DNA from: Thermoplasmata archaeon
GTDB taxonomy: Archaea; Thermoplasmatota; Thermoplasmata; UBA184
Assembly: GCA_021827545.1 (NCBI GenBank)
Contig: JAKAVH010000160.1
Span: 1-12,548, forward strand
Direction of reading: 5' to 3'
Length of the DNA: 12,548 nucleotides
A model generated the notes under the pieces. That model was given only the letters and a program-made list of their open reading frames with translations. It was not told the DNA's origin and searched no databases. The position numbers and the translations under genes are program-made. Below are positions 5,084 through 12,349 of the stretch, piece by piece (position 1 is the stretch's first letter; every line of letters begins with the position of its first letter).

Positions 5084-7045
5084 GTGGTCGCTCTCGGTGA
5101 ACAGCTCACGTCACTCGGGGGAAGATCGTCCGGCGCCGCGCTGAGTCCCGAGGTGGAGGAGCCCCCACCGGACGCCTTCGGGTCTCGGCGGCGCTCCCCC
5201 CCGTTCTTCGGTCGCTGGAGTTCGATGCGGTGGACCGAGGTCTACCGTGACCTCGCGAAATGGGTGGTCATCGCGGTTCCTGTCGGCATTATCGCGGGCC
5301 TCGGCGCGGCCGCCTTCTACTACCTCATTACGGTGGTCTCGACGTTGTTCCTGAGCCAGATCGCCGGTCTCACGCTGCCTACGGAGGGCACGGCGGTCGC
5401 ATCCCAGCTCGTCTGGTCGAGCAGCTTCCCGCGCATCCTTTTGGTGCCGGCGATCATGATGGGTGGAGGGCTCGCCGTCGGTGCGATCGCGTGGTACCTC
5501 GCGCCCGAGATCGCCGGCCACGGGACGGACGCCACTATCCGAGCGTTCCACCGACGGGCCGGACGGATCCGGCTCCGCGTCCCGGTCCTGAAGGCGCTCG
5601 CGAGCGCGATCACCTTGGGGACGGGGGGAAGCGGGGGTCGGGAGGGGCCCGTCTCGCAGATCGGAGGGGGGTTCGGCTCGATCTGGGCCGACCTGATCGG
5701 CCTCGGGGACCGGGACCGGCGCGTCGCGCTCGCGACCGGGATGGGAGCCGGTATCGGCGCCATCTTCCGCGCCCCGCTCGGGGGCGCGGTCTATGGGGCC
5801 GAGATCCTCTACACCGCCGACTTCGAACCCGAGGTCTTTGTCCCGGGAATCATCGCGTCGGTGGTCGCCTACTCCGTCTACTCCAGCATCTTCGGATTCC
5901 ACACCCTGTTCGCCACCGGGACGAATCTCGCCAGCTACGCGTTCGATCCCCGCCGTCTCCCGCTCTACGCGATCCTCGGGGTCGTCTGCGGAGGGTTCGG
6001 TCTTTTGTTCACGTACCTGTACCATCGGACCGACTCCTGGTTCGCGAGCGGAAACCTGCATCCGCTGCTGCGACCGGCCGTGGGCGCGGCGATCGCCTCC
6101 GGGATCTTCCTCGGAGCGTACTTCCTCCTGCCCCAGCAGCAACACTTCGCAGCGCTCTCCTCGCTCGCCATCGGCTACGGGTTCGTCCAGGCGGCGATGA
6201 CCGGCAATCTCTCTTCGGGGAACTACACGATCCTGGTCATCTTCCTCCTGCTGGCCGCGGTCCTCCTCCGCATGGTGATGACCTCCTTCGTGGTCGGTAG
6301 CGGCGGGAGCGCGGGTCTCTTCGGTACGAGCGTGGTCGTAGGCGCTCTCCTCGGAACGGCCGTGGGGGGCGCGTTCCACACGTTCCTCCCCGGGCTCGTG
6401 CCGAGCGGGGTCGTCGCCGTCTTCTCGATCGTCGGGATGATGTCGTTCTTCGGCGGCATCTCGAAGGCCCCGCTGGGGGTGCTCATCATGGTCACCGAGA
6501 TGGCCGGAAGCTACACCGTGCTACCGGCGGCGATGCTGTCGATCTTCATCGCCTACGTCGTGACCGGACGCGTCCATCTCTACGGCGAGCAGCTGCCGAC
6601 CCGGCTCCAGAGCCCGGCCCACCTCCAAGAGTATCGCCGCTACTTCCTGGCCGAAGCGCCGGTCGGAGAGCTCGCTTCGCAGCAGTCCGAGGTGGTGCCG
6701 CCGTCGATGGCGATCGGGTCGGCCATCGACCTCGCGGTCACGCACGGCCGCTCGGTCCTGTCGGTAGAATCCGCGGGCGGTTGGATTGGGGCGGCCCGTT
6801 TGAGCGATCTCTTGAGGGTGCCGCCCGACCAGCGAGAGTCGACCCCTATCCTGGAGATCGCGCGGCCGGTCGACGTTCTGCTCTCGGCCGACACGTCGGC
6901 CGAGCAGGCGCTGAAGGTCATGGAAGCGTCCGGTGAGAACGCCGCGGCGGTGATCTCGGTCGACGAGCCGGTGCGGATCGTCGGGCTCGTGACCCGGCGG
7001 GGGATCCGCCATCCGGACCTCGACCTCCCTCGCGAGACCCCCTGA
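5084..7045 (+). CDS. ClC-family chloride channel or H+/Cl- antiporter with C-terminal CBS domains
   Basis: The start is uncertain. GTG 5084 gives 653 aa; ATG 5225, with GGAG four bases upstream, gives 606 aa and begins just before the first membrane helix, so it may be the true start. Residue numbers here use the long form. The membrane part (about 50-520) holds ClC hallmarks: GHGTDATI in the first anion-filter region, GGREGPVSQIGGGFGS with the gating Glu at 187, GSGGSAGLFGTS as the third filter motif, and SKAPLGVLIMVTEMAGSY. Retention of the Glu fits either an antiporter or a gated channel. The first motif lacks the usual Ser of GSGIP, and GLFGTS has Thr where Pro is usual in GxFxP. After YGEQLPTRLQ, the final ~130 residues read as two CBS modules, which in relatives sense adenine nucleotides. 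It is convergent with the cation ATPase, 38 bp away. Confidence 0.9.
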   Translation: MVALGEQLTSLGGRSSGAALSPEVEEPPPDAFGSRRRSPPFFGRWSSMRWTEVYRDLAKWVVIAVPVGIIAGLGAAAFYYLITVVSTLFLSQIAGLTLPTEGTAVASQLVWSSSFPRILLVPAIMMGGGLAVGAIAWYLAPEIAGHGTDATIRAFHRRAGRIRLRVPVLKALASAITLGTGGSGGREGPVSQIGGGFGSIWADLIGLGDRDRRVALATGMGAGIGAIFRAPLGGAVYGAEILYTADFEPEVFVPGIIASVVAYSVYSSIFGFHTLFATGTNLASYAFDPRRLPLYAILGVVCGGFGLLFTYLYHRTDSWFASGNLHPLLRPAVGAAIASGIFLGAYFLLPQQQHFAALSSLAIGYGFVQAAMTGNLSSGNYTILVIFLLLAAVLLRMVMTSFVVGSGGSAGLFGTSVVVGALLGTAVGGAFHTFLPGLVPSGVVAVFSIVGMMSFFGGISKAPLGVLIMVTEMAGSYTVLPAAMLSIFIAYVVTGRVHLYGEQLPTRLQSPAHLQEYRRYFLAEAPVGELASQQSEVVPPSMAIGSAIDLAVTHGRSVLSVESAGGWIGAARLSDLLRVPPDQRESTPILEIARPVDVLLSADTSAEQALKVMEASGENAAAVISVDEPVRIVGLVTRRGIRHPDLDLPRETP

Positions 7046-7083
7046 GCCGGGCCCCCCGCCGGAGCCGGGCACCCGCGGGTCGA
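7046..7083. other. Short convergent intergenic gap
   Basis: These 38 bases separate the stops of the ClC gene and the opposite-strand ATPase gene. They are almost all G and C, with no T-run on either strand, so no terminator can be pointed out. Confidence 0.5.
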
Positions 7084-9699
7084 TCATCGGCCGGCCGTTC
7101 GCCCCCCACCGGCATCGACCCCTACCTTCGACCTAGAGGCCGAGGGGAGCCAGCGCCGCTTGAGCCCGTCGTTGAATAGCACCGCGGTCGCTCCGAGCGC
7201 CGCGGCGAGCGCCAGCTCGGCGGCCGGCGGTGCACCGAACTGGAAGATCGCGGAGAGCCCGGGAAGGTAGAGGGCGGAGAGGAGCAGCGAGACCCCGAAC
7301 GCCCCCACGGCCCACGCGATCGGATTCGGCACCTTGAGGCTCGCGAAGAAGCTCGCGGAGGAGGACCGGCAGAGGAAGACCATCGTAAGGTTCCCGACGA
7401 TCAGGGTCGCGAAGCCGAGGGCCCGGCTCTCTGCGGCCGGGTGCCCGAGGAGGAGCGCCCCAAGGTAGACAGCGATCGATGCGACGAGCCCCGACACGCC
7501 GAGCAGGAGGCCCCCGAGGAGCGCACGGCGGCCGAGAAGTGGCTCGTCCGGGTCGCGCGGTGGTCGACGCATTGCCTCCGGTTCCTGCGGCTCGCCCTCG
7601 AAGACCAGAGAGGAGACCGGATCGATGATCAGCTCGAGGAACACGATCTCCACCGGGTAGAGAAGGATCGGAAAGCCGAGGAGGACGGGCAAGAGCGCCA
7701 TCCCCGCGATCGCCACGTGGACCGCGACGATGTAGTAGAGCGCCTTGCGCATGTTCTCGTAGACCCGGCGACCCAGGGCGATCGCTTCCGCCACGGTGGG
7801 AAAGGCGTCGTCGAGGAGCACGAGGGAGGCCGCCTCACGGGCCACGTCGGTTCCGCGGCGTCCCATCGCGATCCCGACGTGGGCCGCGCGGAGCGCCGGC
7901 GCGTCGTTCACGCCATCCCCGGTCATCCCGACGACCTCACCGTTCGCCCGGAGCGCCTCGACCAGGTGCAGTTTCTGTTCCGGGCGGACCGCTGCGATCA
8001 GTTTGTTCTCTCGCACCCGCTCTCGAAGGGTCTCTGGCGAGAGCTGCTCCAGATCGTCGCCGGTCAGGATCTCGCTGATCCTCGGCAGTCCCGCGGACCG
8101 TCCGATCGCTCGAGCCGTTTCGGGGTGGTCGCCGGTGATCAGGACGACCCGGATCCCCGCGGCTGCGCAGCGAGCCACCGCCTCGGGAACGCCGGGCCGC
8201 AGGGGGTCGGCGAGCGCGAGGAGGCCGAGGAACTCCAACGACGCCGGGTCGGCGGGTTCGCTTTCCGGCAAGCCCTCCGGCGGTCCGCGTGCGACCCCGA
8301 GCGTCCGGAACCCTTCACGCGCGAGCGCGAGCACGGTCTCCTCCCAGCGGCCGCGCTCCGGGTCGTCGAGACGGCAGACGCCGAGCAGGTCCTCCGGGGC
8401 ACCCTTCGCGGCGACCACGATCGGCCGGGCGTGGCCGGGCCCTTGGGACCAGCGGTTTCGCACGACCCGAAAGGACGGAGTGAACGGAAGATGTTCGAGG
8501 AGCGTCATCTCCCCGCCCGGGGGCGGAGAGAGCGTTCGGGCCGCGTCGGCGATCGCGACCTCCATCGGATCGGTCGCTTCGGGTTCTCCCGCGAGCGCGG
8601 CGGTCTCGAGCAGGGTCCGCGACGCGGCGTCCTCCCAGGGGCCGAGACGGTGGATCTCGGGACCCGACCGCCCCCGGACTGCGAGGGCCGACACGCGCAT
8701 CTCGTTCAGCGTGAGGGTCCCCGTCTTGTCCGTGCAGAGAACGGTCAGGCATCCGAGCGTCGGGATCGTGCCGAACCGCCGAGCCAGCGCCTGGTGCCGG
8801 GCCATGCGACGTGCGCCCAGCACCGAATAGACCGTGGTCACGATCGGGATCTCCTCGGGCAGGAGCCCGATCGCGAGCGCCGTGCCCGCGAGCAGACCCA
8901 GGATCCAATCCCCCGAGCGGAGCCCCACGACGATCGCGAGAAGGGCCGTGAGGGCGACGGCCGCGGTCCCGACGCCGACCACCAGAGGGCGTGTTTGCTG
9001 GCGGATCAGCGGAGTCGCGGTCTCCACGGCCGCGAGCGTCGCGGCGATGTGGCTCGCCTCGGTGCGGGCGCCGGTGGCCCGGACCTCCACCCACCCTTGG
9101 CCGCGCACCACGAGCGTCTGCGCGTAGACGAGCGGACGGTCCTCTCCGCCCGGGCGCCCCCACTCGGTCGTCCCTGGCCCCACGACCTTGCGCACCGGCA
9201 CGGACTCCCCGGTGAGGAGCGACTCGTCGACAAGGAGGCCGACCCCGGCGCGCAGCTCGCCGTCCGCCGGGACGCGCTCTCCCTCGAACAGTCCGATCCA
9301 ATCGCCCCGGACCACCTCGCGGGTCGGGAGCGAGCGGCGTCGTCCGTCCCGCAACACCGTCACCGCGGGGGCCGCCAGCTCGCGCAATGCCTCGAGCGCC
9401 CGCTCGGCCCGACTCTCCTGGTACAGGTCCAGGGAGACCACGACGATCACGGAGAGCCCGAGGACGAGCGCATCCCTCGGCTCACCGAAGGCGACGTAGA
9501 GGGCGGTGGCTCCGAGCAAGAGCGCGATCATCGGCTCCGCGAGGACCTCCCGGGCGATCCGGAAGGGATTCCGGCCGCTCCGCTGAGGGAGTTCGTTCGG
9601 TCCCTCTTCGACCCGGCGTTTCGCGGCCTCGACCTCTGAGAGCCCGGCCGACCCCGGCGGGTCCCAGACCTCGGTGCGGCCAAGGCCCGCTCGGGTCAC
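7084..9699 (-). CDS. P2-type cation-transporting P-type ATPase
   Basis: The product pumps cations across the membrane using ATP. I chose GTG 9699 (871 aa): the frame stays open to a TTG at 9816, but the extra 39 residues are Arg/Ser/Pro-rich, precede the usual family N-terminus and would overlap the divergent gene. In this numbering LTGESVPV (about 162-169) is the actuator loop, DKTGTLTLNE carries the phosphorylated Asp324, KGAPEDLL lies in the nucleotide-binding domain, and TGDGVNDAP is the hinge (Asp595, Asp599). About ten hydrophobic helices are expected. TM4 has PEEIP (281-285) where SERCA has PEGLP, and TM6 has ELIIDP with Glu689 and Asp693. This supports a Ca2+/Mn2+-type or related P2 pump and argues against P1B heavy-metal pumps: there is no CPC motif in TM4 and no N-terminal metal domain. 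The exact ion cannot be read from sequence. Confidence 0.92.
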   Translation of the reverse strand: MTRAGLGRTEVWDPPGSAGLSEVEAAKRRVEEGPNELPQRSGRNPFRIAREVLAEPMIALLLGATALYVAFGEPRDALVLGLSVIVVVSLDLYQESRAERALEALRELAAPAVTVLRDGRRRSLPTREVVRGDWIGLFEGERVPADGELRAGVGLLVDESLLTGESVPVRKVVGPGTTEWGRPGGEDRPLVYAQTLVVRGQGWVEVRATGARTEASHIAATLAAVETATPLIRQQTRPLVVGVGTAAVALTALLAIVVGLRSGDWILGLLAGTALAIGLLPEEIPIVTTVYSVLGARRMARHQALARRFGTIPTLGCLTVLCTDKTGTLTLNEMRVSALAVRGRSGPEIHRLGPWEDAASRTLLETAALAGEPEATDPMEVAIADAARTLSPPPGGEMTLLEHLPFTPSFRVVRNRWSQGPGHARPIVVAAKGAPEDLLGVCRLDDPERGRWEETVLALAREGFRTLGVARGPPEGLPESEPADPASLEFLGLLALADPLRPGVPEAVARCAAAGIRVVLITGDHPETARAIGRSAGLPRISEILTGDDLEQLSPETLRERVRENKLIAAVRPEQKLHLVEALRANGEVVGMTGDGVNDAPALRAAHVGIAMGRRGTDVAREAASLVLLDDAFPTVAEAIALGRRVYENMRKALYYIVAVHVAIAGMALLPVLLGFPILLYPVEIVFLELIIDPVSSLVFEGEPQEPEAMRRPPRDPDEPLLGRRALLGGLLLGVSGLVASIAVYLGALLLGHPAAESRALGFATLIVGNLTMVFLCRSSSASFFASLKVPNPIAWAVGAFGVSLLLSALYLPGLSAIFQFGAPPAAELALAAALGATAVLFNDGLKRRWLPSASRSKVGVDAGGGRTAGR

Positions 9700-9788
9700 G
9701 GTCTTCCGGAATCCGGAGCTCCCCCCAAGACTTCTCCGTTCGGCCGGCGCAACCCGTGCGGGAGCCGGACGCGGCTGAGCATCCCGCG

Positions 9789-10613
9789 ATGAGGCCCCGC
9801 GTCCGGACGGCCGCAAAGCCTGAAGCTCAAAGCGGCGGTCGGGATAGAGCGGCGGAGGTCCGCACGAAGCCTCGGACGGTCGTCTCCTGGAGCAGCGGCA
9901 AGGACTCGGCGTTCGCCCTGTGGGAGGCTCGACGCGAAGGGCGGCTCGACGTCGTGGGGCTACTGACCACGGTGACCGACGCCTTCGGACGCGTGTCGAT
10001 CCACGGAGTGCGTGAACGCCTGCTGGACCTCCAGGCCGAAGCCGTCGGGCTCCCGGTCTACCGGGTGCGGATCCCGTACCCGTGCCCGAACGAGACGTAC
10101 GAGCGCGCGATGGCGACCGCGGTCGAGGCGATGCATCGCGACGGTGTGCGCCGGCTCCTCTTCGGCGATCTCTATCTCTCCGACGTCCGCGCGTACCGAG
10201 AGGAGCGGCTCGCGTCGACCGGGATCGTGCCGGAGTTCCCGCTGTGGGGGCAGGACACCTCGAAGCTGGCGCGTTCGATGATCGGCGCCGGCCTCGTGGC
10301 CCACGTCGTCTCCCTCGACCCCCGCCGGATTCCGAGGGAGCTCGCGGGGCGTCGGTTCGACGAGGAGTTCCTCGAGGACCTTCCCGAGTCCGCGGACCCG
10401 TGTGGGGAGAACGGCGAGTTCCACACGTTCGTCAGCGACGGGCCAATGCTTCGGCATCCGATCCGGGTCCGGACCGGGGCAACGGTCGAGCGTGACGGGT
10501 TCCTGTTCACGGACCTCGAGCCCGTCGGGGAGGGCGGGTCGAATGACCGGACGCCGGCTCCGCCCCCGGCTCCGGCCGATCGCCGACGCCGGGCCGGATC
10601 GCTCGCGGTCTAG
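9789..10613 (+). CDS. Dph6-like PP-loop ATPase (diphthine-ammonia ligase family)
   Basis: ATG 9789 is the only usable start before the conserved domain; it gives 274 aa with a variable, Arg-rich first ~25 residues. The PP-loop SSGKDS (35-40) binds and adenylates with ATP. VSIHGVRERLLDLQAEAVGLP and PCPNETYERAM (about 69-108), LFGDLYLSDVRAYRE, and GENGEFHTFVSDGP (206-219) are the hallmarks of the Dph6/ATP_bind_4 family. True Dph6 amidates diphthine on elongation factor 2 in archaea and eukaryotes. Closely similar proteins also occur in bacteria, which lack diphthamide, and this one has the bacterial-looking SSGKDS rather than SGGKDS, so the diphthamide role is not assured. The tail from about 250 is Pro/Arg-rich and probably disordered. 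Its stop overlaps that of the thioredoxin gene. Confidence 0.8.
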   Translation: MRPRVRTAAKPEAQSGGRDRAAEVRTKPRTVVSWSSGKDSAFALWEARREGRLDVVGLLTTVTDAFGRVSIHGVRERLLDLQAEAVGLPVYRVRIPYPCPNETYERAMATAVEAMHRDGVRRLLFGDLYLSDVRAYREERLASTGIVPEFPLWGQDTSKLARSMIGAGLVAHVVSLDPRRIPRELAGRRFDEEFLEDLPESADPCGENGEFHTFVSDGPMLRHPIRVRTGATVERDGFLFTDLEPVGEGGSNDRTPAPPPAPADRRRRAGSLAV

Positions 10614-11053
10614 CTTCCAAGCCGGTACACCGACCGCAGGTGCTGGCGAAGCGGTTCCTTCGGATACGCCCCCACTACCCGGTCGAGCAGCCGTCCACGC
10701 TCGAAGAGCAGGAGCGTGGGGATCCCTTCCACTCCGAACTGGGATGCAAGCCCCGGTTCGTCGTCCGCGTTCAGCTTCGCGAAGGAGACCGCCGGCGCCA
10801 GTTCGGTGGCGAGACCGTCGAGGATCGGTGCCATCGTACGGCACGGACCGCACCAGGGGGCCCACACGTCGACGACCACGCGCGGATGCGCCCCCAGAAA
10901 CGCGGTGAACGTCCCGGCGGTCAGGTCGGTCGGTCGGGTCGGGGGTGGGGGAGCCGGGGGCGGCATCGCCGACGCCGCACGATCCTTCCTCAGTTGCTCG
11001 ATGCGCCGGGCCCGGATCTCGGCCAGCTCGGGGTCGGTATCGTTTCCTTCCAT
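10610..11053 (-). CDS. Thioredoxin with N-terminal extension, 147 aa
   Basis: A cytosolic protein-disulfide reductase. The thioredoxin fold spans about 42-145, with the active site WCGPC at 67-71 and the cis-Pro in GIPTLLLF (Pro112). Before it are an acidic/basic helix, DPELAEIRARRIEQLRKDR (7-25), and a Pro-rich linker (PPPAPPPPTRP). The helix resembles the N-terminus of archaeal PDCD5-like proteins and occurs, as I recall, in other archaeal thioredoxins. ATG 11053 is preferred over an upstream in-frame start because GGAG lies 8 nt before it, overlapping the stop of the preceding methyltransferase gene. The 5-nt gap means translationally linked cotranscription. Its TAG overlaps the TAG of the convergent gene in the shared CTAG at 10610-10613. 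Confidence 0.92.
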   Translation of the reverse strand: MEGNDTDPELAEIRARRIEQLRKDRAASAMPPPAPPPPTRPTDLTAGTFTAFLGAHPRVVVDVWAPWCGPCRTMAPILDGLATELAPAVSFAKLNADDEPGLASQFGVEGIPTLLLFERGRLLDRVVGAYPKEPLRQHLRSVYRLGS

Positions 11054-11058
11054 CCTTC

Positions 11059-11733
11059 TCACTCCGAACGGAGAGACGCGTTCTGGGCGCGGTCGGCCCT
11101 CTCGAGCCGGATCGCATAGTGCCAAGGGCCAAACTCCCAGCGGTCAACGTCGACCAGCCCGTGCGTCCCGAGCGCGTGGATCGCCTCCTCCATGGAGAGC
11201 CGTACCTCGACCGGGGGTCCCCCCGGGGTCGCTTCCTTCTTCCAGTCGACGTTCACGAAACGTCCCTCGGGCTTGAGCAGGCGGGCCGCTTCGGCCACCG
11301 TCGAAGGGGGGATGTCGTGGAGCACATTCGCGAGCAGGACCACGTCCGCGATCCCCGACGCGAGCGGGATCGAGGTCAGCGTGTTGTGCACGACGCGCAG
11401 CTGCGTCAGGTGCTCCTCCTCGGCCCGCTCTCGGATGAGGTCCACGAGCTCCTCCGAGAGGTCGACCGCGTACACATGCCCTTCCCCGCCCACGCGCCGT
11501 GCCGCCGGTAAGGCAAAGAACCCCGTCCCGGCACCGACGTCCACGACCGTCTCCCCCTCGGCAAGGCCGACGCGTTCCCAGAGGAAGTCCGGGTTCTGCG
11601 TCTCCCTTCGGGCCGAGGATTCGAGCGCGTCGAGCGCCTCCTTTCGAGTCCAGGCCCGGCGAACCATGGAGGGGCCGTCGTGGTGGGCGTGGGCGTGAGA
11701 ATGCGTCCGAAGGGGCGCCGGAGGGTCCGTCAT
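11059..11733 (-). CDS. Class I SAM-dependent methyltransferase with His-rich N-terminus
   Basis: The 224-aa protein has SAM-binding motif I, VVDVGAGTGFFALP (63-76), the acidic residue ending strand 2 in YAVDLS (Asp91), and LANVLHDI followed by LLKPEGRFVNVDWKKE in the later strands. This places it among UbiE/methyltransferase-11-like enzymes. The start HSHAHAHH (11-18) followed by a LESSARRETQNPDFLWERVGL segment is typical of a family of uncharacterised prokaryotic methyltransferases with His-rich starts. The His stretch might bind metal. It contains no Cys at all, so it cannot be an ArsM-type arsenite methyltransferase despite its thioredoxin partner. ATG 11733 has GAGG about 11 nt upstream. 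It is the first gene of a two-gene unit with thioredoxin. Substrate unknown. Confidence 0.85.
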   Translation of the reverse strand: MTDPPAPLRTHSHAHAHHDGPSMVRRAWTRKEALDALESSARRETQNPDFLWERVGLAEGETVVDVGAGTGFFALPAARRVGGEGHVYAVDLSEELVDLIRERAEEEHLTQLRVVHNTLTSIPLASGIADVVLLANVLHDIPPSTVAEAARLLKPEGRFVNVDWKKEATPGGPPVEVRLSMEEAIHALGTHGLVDVDRWEFGPWHYAIRLERADRAQNASLRSE

Positions 11734-12082
11734 CGATCGTTCGACCTCGCGAGTGTCGGTCCGTTCCCTAGGGCCGGCCCCCTGAAACGTTGAGCGGTGC
11801 CAGGGAAAAAGGGAATCCGGCCGCAGCGATGACCCTTTCCTCGGTGCCGCGCAGCGGGTACACCGCCGACCCGGTGGGGCGGACCTCTATCGGGGAAGGA
11901 GCGACCTCCCGACGGCGCGGTCGGAGCTCGTCGGTGCGGTGTCGGCGGGTCTGGGGCACGAGCGAGCGAGCGGACGAGGCCCCTTAGACGGCTCTGTCAA
12001 CTCGACTTCACGCCCGCCATGGCTCGTGCCGGAGGGGTGCGCGGCGGTGGCCCAGCGCGTCCGTGACGCGGCGCGGGCCCCG
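11734..12082. other. Gene-free stretch (about 350 bp)
   Basis: I find no convincing gene between the minus-strand genes on either side. Two weak frames exist: minus 11959-11768 (GTG, 63 aa) and plus 11790-11987 (TTG, 65 aa; an internal ATG at 11829). The minus one has G/C-rich third positions and a less biased C-terminal half (about AVYPLRGTEERVIAAAGFPF), but no Shine-Dalgarno and no known motif. GGGAAAAAGGGAAT at about 11802-11816 is the most A-rich run; on the minus strand it is a T5 run that might help end transcription from the 12083-12349 gene. A tetranucleotide-like run (GAGCGAGCGAGCG) lies near 11961. Confidence 0.4.
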
Positions 12083-12349
12083 TCAGCGACCCGGCGCGTG
12101 GTGCCGTATCCCCCAACTCGCCCAGGCGGCGCCCATCACCCCGCCCAGCACGAGGAGCGAAACCAGGATCACGATGATGCTCTGGAACAGGCTGAAGCCC
12201 GGCGACCAGAATCCCACGTAGAGCAGGGTGAAGCTCAGCCAGACGACGGGCCCAAGGATCGACAGCAGCAGTCGCCAGCCCAGCCCCGCGGTGGTCCCCG
12301 TCCACTTCGACCCGGGGAAGCCCGGGTCGTGCGCTGCAGAGGAAGTCAT
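12083..12349 (-). CDS. Small two-TM membrane protein, 88 aa, unknown function
   Basis: ATG 12349 is preceded by GAGGAG with a 5-nt spacer, a good Shine-Dalgarno site that fixes the start over the longer overlapping frame. After about 25 polar residues there are two hydrophobic segments, roughly 26-48 (LLLSILGPVVWLSFTLLYVGF) and 53-77 (FQSIIVILVSLLVLGGVMGAAW), joined by a short Ser-Pro-Gly turn, and a basic tail RHHAPGR. It is a hairpin-type inner membrane protein. I do not recognise a family. It is separated by about 350 bp from the methyltransferase/thioredoxin operon downstream on the same strand, so probably transcribed on its own. Confidence 0.75.
   Translation of the reverse strand: MTSSAAHDPGFPGSKWTGTTAGLGWRLLLSILGPVVWLSFTLLYVGFWSPGFSLFQSIIVILVSLLVLGGVMGAAWASWGIRHHAPGR

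Noticed and set aside
7441..9639. Very long plus-strand open frame (732 codons) opposite the P-type ATPase gene
   Set aside because: It is rich in Arg, Glu, Asp and Gly with no fold or motif. It is the antisense shadow of a gene with every P-type ATPase motif, which is common in GC-rich DNA where stops are rare.
11059..11733. Arsenite methyltransferase (ArsM) with thioredoxin as reductant
   Set aside because: ArsM needs conserved Cys residues; this protein has none.
11822..11840. C/D-box sRNA starting at a C-box-like GCGATGA
   Set aside because: The C box has a mismatch, no matching D box (CTGA) follows at a suitable distance, and no terminal stem is visible.
11768..11959. Minus-strand 63-aa frame before the methyltransferase gene
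   Set aside because: G/C-rich third positions make it tempting, but it lacks a Shine-Dalgarno site, recognisable motif and conserved features, and its N-terminal half is Arg-rich.
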